Below, piece by piece: positions 59,048-64,000 of a stretch of 64,000 bases of DNA. Below the pieces are notes generated by a model, which worked only from the letters and a program-made list of their open reading frames with translations, was not told the origin of the DNA and did not search any database. How positions within the stretch are numbered: the stretch's first letter is position 1; the number at the start of each line of letters is the position of its first letter. Source of the DNA: an uncultured Mycoplasmatota bacterium (lineage in GTDB: Bacteria; Bacillota_I; Bacilli_A; RF39; UBA660); contig CALEBF010000016.1 of NCBI GenBank assembly GCA_937944975.1, forward strand, positions 62,001 through 126,000. Direction: 5' to 3'. The position numbers and the translations under genes were made by a program.

Positions 59048-60596
59048 CTTCCAATTTTTTATTTTTATCGATTCTTTGGAACAATGGTTTTGGATCATTT
59101 AAACGAATACCTAAATCCATTCCGTTAAATTCTTTCAACGATTCAAATTGAGAATTTTCCGTATTTAACTGTTGAAAAATTTCCCTGGCTGTATCTGGTA
59201 AAAAGGCTTGAAGTAATACTGCACCATGGCGAATAGATTCTAACAAATTATATAGTACTGTAACTAATCTGTCTTTTTGCTCTGGATCTTTTCCAAGTAC
59301 CCATGGCGTCGTTTCGTCGATATATTTATTACATCTTCTAAAGATATTGAAAATTTCATCGATCGCATCGGCAACTCTTAACTGATCCATTAACTTCGTT
59401 ACTTTCTCTGGTGTTTCTAATACTAAACTGATTAATTTTTTGTCGATCTCTTCAAATTGCGTTGGTTTCAAAACTTCTCCATCCATATATTTTTTAGCCA
59501 TACTAATTGTACGATTAACTAAATTTCCTAAAATATTTGCCAAATCAGAATTAATTCTCTCTATAATTAACTCATATGTGATAGATCCATCACTTGCAAA
59601 TGGAATTTCATGTAATAAATAATAACGAATCGCATCGACTCCAAACAATTCTACTAAGTCATCTGCATACATAATATTTCCTTTGGATTTACTCATTTTA
59701 TCTTCGCCTGCAATAATCCAAGGATGACCGAAAATTTTCTTAGGTAATTCTAACCCTAATGCATGAAGCATAACTGGCCAATATATCGTATGAAATCTCA
59801 GAATATCTTTTCCAATTAAATGCACATCTGCTGGCCAATACCTTTTAAACTCGTCTCCATGATTTCCATCAACATCGTATCCCAAAAATGTAATATAATT
59901 GCTGAGTGCGTCAATCCATACATAGATGACATGATCTTTATCAAAGTCAACAGGTACTCCCCATTTAAATGATGTTCTAGATACGCAAAGATCTTGCAAG
60001 CCAGGTTTTATAAAGTTATTTAGAATTTCATTCTTTCTACTTTCTGGTTCTATGAAATGTGGATGTTCCTCGATATATTGTTCCAACCACTTAGAATATT
60101 TCCCGAGTTTTAGGAAATAAGCTTCTTCACTTGCTGGATGAACTTCTCTTCCACAATCTGGACATTTTCCATCTACCAATTGTTGTTCCGTGAAAAATGA
60201 CTCACATGGAGTACAGTATAATCCTTCATATCTTCCTTTATAGATATCTCCCTGTTCATACAATTTTCTAAAAATTTTCGTAACCATTTCTTGATGAGAT
60301 GCATTTGTCGTACGAACAAAGCGATCATAGCTCGTATTCATAACATCCCATATTCTTCTTACCTCCAACGAGATATTATCGACAAATTCTTGAGGTTCCA
60401 TTCCTGCTTCGCGGGCCTTATCTTCTATTTTTTGTCCGTGTTCATCTGTTCCGGTTTGAAAATAAACATCGTAACCAGTTAATCGCTTATATCGCGCTAT
60501 TGCATCGGCTAAAACAATTTCGTATGTGTTTCCAATATGCGGTTTTGCCGATGTATATGCAATCGCAGTCGATATATAATATTTCTCCTTTTCCAT
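59031..60596 (-). CDS. metG: methionyl-tRNA synthetase, short form
   Basis: Charges tRNA-Met. 521 residues: ISTAIAYTSAKPHIGNTYE with the HIGN class I motif, zinc knuckle CTPCESF and CPDCGRE, and the KMSKSKGN loop. The usual Bacillus protein has about 660 residues with a C-terminal tRNA-binding (EMAP-like) domain; this one ends after the anticodon-binding helices. GGAGGAA precedes the ATG. A T-box leader controls it. Confidence 0.95.
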   Translation of the reverse strand: MEKEKYYISTAIAYTSAKPHIGNTYEIVLADAIARYKRLTGYDVYFQTGTDEHGQKIEDKAREAGMEPQEFVDNISLEVRRIWDVMNTSYDRFVRTTNASHQEMVTKIFRKLYEQGDIYKGRYEGLYCTPCESFFTEQQLVDGKCPDCGREVHPASEEAYFLKLGKYSKWLEQYIEEHPHFIEPESRKNEILNNFIKPGLQDLCVSRTSFKWGVPVDFDKDHVIYVWIDALSNYITFLGYDVDGNHGDEFKRYWPADVHLIGKDILRFHTIYWPVMLHALGLELPKKIFGHPWIIAGEDKMSKSKGNIMYADDLVELFGVDAIRYYLLHEIPFASDGSITYELIIERINSDLANILGNLVNRTISMAKKYMDGEVLKPTQFEEIDKKLISLVLETPEKVTKLMDQLRVADAIDEIFNIFRRCNKYIDETTPWVLGKDPEQKDRLVTVLYNLLESIRHGAVLLQAFLPDTAREIFQQLNTENSQFESLKEFNGMDLGIRLNDPKPLFQRIDKNKKLEEIATK

Positions 60597-60696
60597 AGTA
60601 TTCCTCCTTACTTTTATTTATACTCTATTCGTATTTAAAAGATTTTTGTACTCTCGCCATACTTTTAGAAAGAAAAATTTTTCATTTCTCGCAAAA

Positions 60697-60923
60697 TAAT
60701 AAAAAAAATCACATCCTATATAAGGACGTGAAAACGTGGTACCACCTTAATTCGTGTTATAAATAACACCTTGACAACTTAACGCGTTGATACGTATATT
60801 CCTACTTATCGAAATATCAATTCCGGAACCATCTAAAATAAGTTGCCATTGTTTGTTTTCACCTACTCAAACTCTCTTTGAAATGTCTTCTTATTTCTCT
60901 TTCCTTCAAAATCTTTCAAATTC
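60697..60923 (-). ncRNA. T-box riboswitch upstream of metG
   Basis: The T-box core AAGGTGGTACCACG is at 60735-60748, followed by a terminator hairpin (60710-60717 with 60723-60730) and T8 (60701-60708). The upstream 170 nt contain the AGTA/GAAAGAGAG-type stem I sequence. Uncharged tRNA-Met would stabilise the antiterminator and turn on metG. The specifier codon was not placed with confidence. Confidence 0.92.
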
Positions 60924-60929
60924 GGTTTT

Positions 60930-60958
60930 ATTATATCACACAAATCATTGTCTTACAA
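60930..60958 (-). promoter_or_regulatory. sigma-A promoter of the T-box/metG transcript
   Basis: -35 TTGTAA (60953-60958), 17-bp spacer, -10 TATAAT (60930-60935), just downstream of the spoVT stop. Confidence 0.8.
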
Positions 60959-60961
60959 TAT

Positions 60962-61495
60962 CTATTCTCCTAAATGTTTCGATAACAGTCCAGCTGCGAT
61001 TTGAATCATTCTATACTCCTCTTCTCTAATAGAATCTTCATCAGAGAAAATTAACACCATACCCGCAACATCACCTGATACGATAATTGGACTAAATGCG
61101 TAACTTCCAACAATTTTTTTTTGGTCTACAATACTAATTTCTTTTTTCATTGTCTCTAATCTATTCTCACGACGTATAATGAACTCACTAATCTCGTCGC
61201 TTAATGTTTTTCCAAGATACTCCTTCTTCTTTTTTCCAGATGTAGCAATTACATGGTCACAATCCATAATAAAAATGTCATGTTTATATTGTGCATAAAT
61301 TGAATCCGTAAAATCTTGCGATAAATCATCTATTTTATTCATAAATGAATATTTTTTCAAAATAATATTTTCATATTCATCTATATAAATTTCCAAATTT
61401 TCTCCTTCCTTGATTCGTAAAGTTTTTCTAATTTCCTTCGGAATGACAATTCTACCTAATTCGTCAATTCTTCTAATCACGCCAGTTGCTTTCAT
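60962..61495 (-). CDS. spoVT: SpoVT-like AbrB-family transcription regulator
   Basis: 177 residues from ATG 61495 (GAGGTAATT upstream). N-terminal AbrB swapped-hairpin domain, KATGVIRRIDELGRIVIPKEIRKTLRI, then a GAF-like domain (about 55-177). This AbrB+GAF layout is SpoVT, a late sporulation regulator of the forespore. As in Bacillus it is near mfd, but here it also precedes metG. It supports a sporulating ancestor or lifestyle but does not prove spore formation. Confidence 0.93.
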   Translation of the reverse strand: MKATGVIRRIDELGRIVIPKEIRKTLRIKEGENLEIYIDEYENIILKKYSFMNKIDDLSQDFTDSIYAQYKHDIFIMDCDHVIATSGKKKKEYLGKTLSDEISEFIIRRENRLETMKKEISIVDQKKIVGSYAFSPIIVSGDVAGMVLIFSDEDSIREEEYRMIQIAAGLLSKHLGE

Positions 61496-61675
61496 AATTA
61501 CCTCACTCTCCATCCATAGAATGTGTTTTTTTCCTTCTTTTATACTTTAGAATGTAAAATTGATTCCTTTTTTTGTAAAATATATTTCTTTTGTTAAAAA
61601 GCAATATATTTTTCTATTATTCTGTGAGAAAATTATGATATAATAAAAAAATCGAAAAATGAAATGAGGGAGAAA

Positions 61676-63298
61676 ATGAGTAAAACATATATTTTTGGAC
61701 ATAAAAAACCAGATACAGATAGTGTTACATCTGCAATCGCTTTATCTTACTTAAGAAATTGTCTCGGAGAAGACACGGAGCCAAGGGTTTTAGGCGATAT
61801 CAACAATGAAACAAAGTTTGTATTAGATTATTTTCATACGAAGATGCCAAAATATTTAAACGACGTTAAATTACAAATTAAAGATGTGAATTATCGTCGT
61901 GGATGTTTCATCAATAAAAATGAATCGATCATGAAAGGATTCCAACAAATGACAGAATATGGTATTAGTACAATTCCTGTCATGAATGAACAAAATAAAT
62001 TCGATGGAGCTCTTGCCATGAAAGATATTGCAAGAGAACATATCCAAGGAGATTTTGAACATCTATATACATCATATGATCATATTCTAACTACTTTAAA
62101 TGGAAATGAAATTTTAAGATTCGATAATATTATTAAAGGAACGATAAGTGTTGCTTCCTTCCGAAGTACTACATTTATTCAAAATATCAATATTGAAAAT
62201 GATACAATTTTAATCGTAGGAGACCGTCATAGTATTATTGAATACGCGATTCAAAATCATGCAAAATTAATTATCATTACTGGGGATAGAGATATCAAAG
62301 AAGAACACATAGAATTAGCTAAAAAGAATAAAGTAAATATTATTAGAACTCCAAAATCTAGTTTTGATACAGCAAAGCATATCGGGCTTGCAAATTATAT
62401 TCATACCATCCGTTACGCACAAGAATTTTTATGTTTCGATGAAGAAAGAGACTTAAATGATTTAATTGAAACTTCTAATAAAAAGAAATTTAGTTATTAT
62501 CCAATTGTCGACAAAGACAACAAATGTCTCGGACTTTTAAAACTTGCTGATTTATATGATAAAACTCCAAAAAAAGTAATTTTAGTAGACCACAATGAAT
62601 TTCAACAAAGTGTTGAAGGAATCGAAGAAGCAGATATTCTAGAAGTTGTAGATCACCATAAAATTGGAAATATTGGAACCAATATACCAATTAATTTTCG
62701 TAATATGCCAGTAGGTAGTACCAATACAATTTTATATTTAATGTATCGTGAAAATGGCGTAGTAATCACAAAAGATATCGCTGGATTAATGCTTTCAGGT
62801 ATTATCTCTGATACTTTATTATTAAAATCTCCAACGACGACAGAAATTGATCGAACTGCACTAAATGAATTATCTCGTATCGCTGAAGTTGATCCTGAAA
62901 AATACGGTATGGAAATGTTTAAAGCAGGTTCTTCACTAAAAGGAAAGACAAAAGAAGAAATTTTATATACCGACTTTAAGAACTTTGAGGTAAACTACCA
63001 AAAAATAGGAGTTGGACAAGTTTATACAATGGATATCCAGGAATTCCTAAGCGAAAAAGATAGTTATATTCAACTGATTAATAAAGTTGCTTTACAAAAT
63101 GACTATTCAATTGTCGCTCTATTCGTAACGGATATTATCAAAAATGGATCATATGTCTTCTTTAACGATAACGCGAAAGAAACACTTGCTACAGCATTTG
63201 ACTTTACTAACTTAGATCAAGGATTCTATCTAGATGGTGTTGTATCTAGAAAAAAGCAAATGATTCCGAATATTATGCGCGTATTAGATCCAAAATAA
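61676..63298 (+). CDS. ppaC: manganese-dependent inorganic pyrophosphatase, CBS-containing (family II)
   Basis: Hydrolyses pyrophosphate. 540 residues from ATG 61676 with GAGGG upstream. DHH domain: FGHKKPDTDSVTSA at the start, and DHHKIGN later. Two CBS-type segments and a DRTGG-like segment (about 75-300) are inserted between the two halves, the adenylate-regulated form found in clostridia and relatives. DHHA2 domain at the end with a late Arg/Lys motif SRKKQ. One of the few plus-strand genes in this half. Confidence 0.95.
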   Translation: MSKTYIFGHKKPDTDSVTSAIALSYLRNCLGEDTEPRVLGDINNETKFVLDYFHTKMPKYLNDVKLQIKDVNYRRGCFINKNESIMKGFQQMTEYGISTIPVMNEQNKFDGALAMKDIAREHIQGDFEHLYTSYDHILTTLNGNEILRFDNIIKGTISVASFRSTTFIQNINIENDTILIVGDRHSIIEYAIQNHAKLIIITGDRDIKEEHIELAKKNKVNIIRTPKSSFDTAKHIGLANYIHTIRYAQEFLCFDEERDLNDLIETSNKKKFSYYPIVDKDNKCLGLLKLADLYDKTPKKVILVDHNEFQQSVEGIEEADILEVVDHHKIGNIGTNIPINFRNMPVGSTNTILYLMYRENGVVITKDIAGLMLSGIISDTLLLKSPTTTEIDRTALNELSRIAEVDPEKYGMEMFKAGSSLKGKTKEEILYTDFKNFEVNYQKIGVGQVYTMDIQEFLSEKDSYIQLINKVALQNDYSIVALFVTDIIKNGSYVFFNDNAKETLATAFDFTNLDQGFYLDGVVSRKKQMIPNIMRVLDPK

Positions 63299-63331
63299 AA
63301 GATTTGTGTACTTTTTTCACAAATCTTTTTT
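63299..63331. terminator. terminator between ppaC and mfd
   Basis: 10-bp stem (63299-63308 with 63318-63327) and T run on the plus strand. It also lies after the mfd stop on the minus strand, so it may serve both. Confidence 0.88.
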
Positions 63332-63336
63332 TATCT

Positions 63337-64000
63337 TTATTTTTCAATCTCTGTTGCCTTTTTGAGCACTTCTAAAAATTCAATTAAATAATAGATAAAA
63401 TGTTTTTCCAATTTAACAGTATCTAAAATGATCACCAAGCACCTTCCTCGTAATTGAAAACGAAACATTCTTGAAATTCTACTAGCTTCTATAAACAATA
63501 ATTCTCCATTTACCTTAGCGGTTAATTCAGGTTCTAGAATCATTTCGATCGAATTCTTGGTTTGTCGAATTCGTTTAATATTTAACGATTCTGCCATTTT
63601 TTCAAACCATTCTTCATACATGTAAATGAGCAAAGCTTCGTCAATTGTACCAAATCGATCTTCGATTTCCTCTTTTACTTGGTGTAATTTCTCATAAGAG
63701 TCAATTTCATTAATTTTCTTATGAATTTCAATTTTTAATTCTTCTTCTTCGACATAACTGTCTTTGATGCTTGTCTCTACTTCCAATAATGGTGAAGCTT
63801 CCTTTTCAACTTCTTCCGCAACAGGAAGACCTTTTAATTTTTTCATTTCTTCATTCAACATTTTCAAAAACAATTCAATTCCTACAGAATCGACAAACCC
63901 CGCTTGCTCTTGACCTAGAATATCTCCTGCTCCACGTATAGATAAGTCGCGCATTGCAATACGAAATCCACTTCCTAACTCTGTAAAATCTTTGATTACT
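63337..64000 (-). CDS. mfd: transcription-repair coupling factor Mfd, C-terminal part (5' end outside window)
   Basis: Mfd removes stalled RNA polymerase and recruits UvrA. Only the last 220 or so residues are inside the window; the frame is open to the right edge and continues. GSGFRIAMRDLSIRGAGDILG is the end of the helicase domain (motif VI region), and the TRCF domain with EIHKKINEIDSYEKL and DRFGTIDEALL follows. In Bacillus mfd precedes spoVT, as here. Confidence 0.93.
   Translation of the reverse strand, partial: VIKDFTELGSGFRIAMRDLSIRGAGDILGQEQAGFVDSVGIELFLKMLNEEMKKLKGLPVAEEVEKEASPLLEVETSIKDSYVEEEELKIEIHKKINEIDSYEKLHQVKEEIEDRFGTIDEALLIYMYEEWFEKMAESLNIKRIRQTKNSIEMILEPELTAKVNGELLFIEASRISRMFRFQLRGRCLVIILDTVKLEKHFIYYLIEFLEVLKKATEIEK

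Noticed and set aside
58871..59098. Minus-strand 75-residue ORF
   Set aside because: Overlaps the metG 3' end in another frame and crosses its terminator.

Overview
The window looks like chromosome from a low-GC (roughly one third G+C), Gram-positive Bacillota of the Bacilli/Mollicutes-related kind, probably an uncultured gut lineage. This rests on gene content and order: a Firmicutes-type S10-spc-alpha ribosomal operon with zinc-ribbon S14 and no L30 (rpmD) gene, rpsF-ssb-rpsR, parA-parB, metG-tatD-yabE-like-rsmA, spoVT-mfd, consensus sigma-A promoters with AGGAGG-type ribosome binding sites, and UGA used as a stop. No rRNA, tRNA or CRISPR array was seen, and neither dnaA nor parS was found.

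Layout. 1-10 kb is an accessory and cell-envelope region: an amidase with LysM repeats cut by the window edge, an NPNTS-anchored surface protein convergent with a class B sortase, a pyruvyltransferase/RgpF fusion, VanZ-RDD, a regulator/FxLYD pair, HtrA, an Abi protein and CwlD. 10-18 kb holds RNA modification (RluA-type, methyltransferase, Tgt, TruA), rplM-rpsI with a leader, two small membrane proteins and the ECF transporter core (ecfA1-ecfA2-ecfT). 18-25 kb is an insertion between ecfA1 and rplQ: two SDR enzymes, a flavin reductase-rubredoxin, MTA/SAH nucleosidase, and an AT-rich cassette of one exported protein plus an ABC-2 type transporter with its own promoter. 25-39 kb is the rpsJ-to-rplQ operon, all on the minus strand from one promoter and leader.

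39.3-43.4 kb is the most notable region: a complete diversity-generating retroelement (DGR). It has a reverse transcriptase with the DGR-type IGNYTSQ motif, an Avd four-helix protein, a small MutS-like protein, a 116-bp template repeat (TR) inside what looks like its own promoter-to-terminator RNA unit, and a target gene with a near-identical 116-bp variable repeat (VR) at its 3' end. TR and VR differ at 12 positions; 11 are adenines in the TR coding strand, and all eight resulting amino-acid changes start from Asn codons. The target is a type IV prepilin-like protein (signal KNG/FTLIELL) with a formylglycine-enzyme/C-type-lectin-like C-terminus, so the system appears to diversify a pilin-borne binding domain from a perfect consensus promoter.

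43.6-64 kb is core chromosome resembling both arms around the origin in Bacillus, but condensed: rpsR-ssb-rpsF-ychF, an AbgT-type transporter, DUF951, mscS, parB-parA, then ftsH (with an added C-terminal Rho-N/SAP-like segment), tilS, ung, an alanine/glycine symporter, rsmA, a 3D-domain protein, tatD, small ORFs, metG with a T-box, spoVT, a family II pyrophosphatase on the plus strand, and the 3' part of mfd cut by the right edge.

All identifications come from reading the sequence and recalling family motifs; no database search was run.
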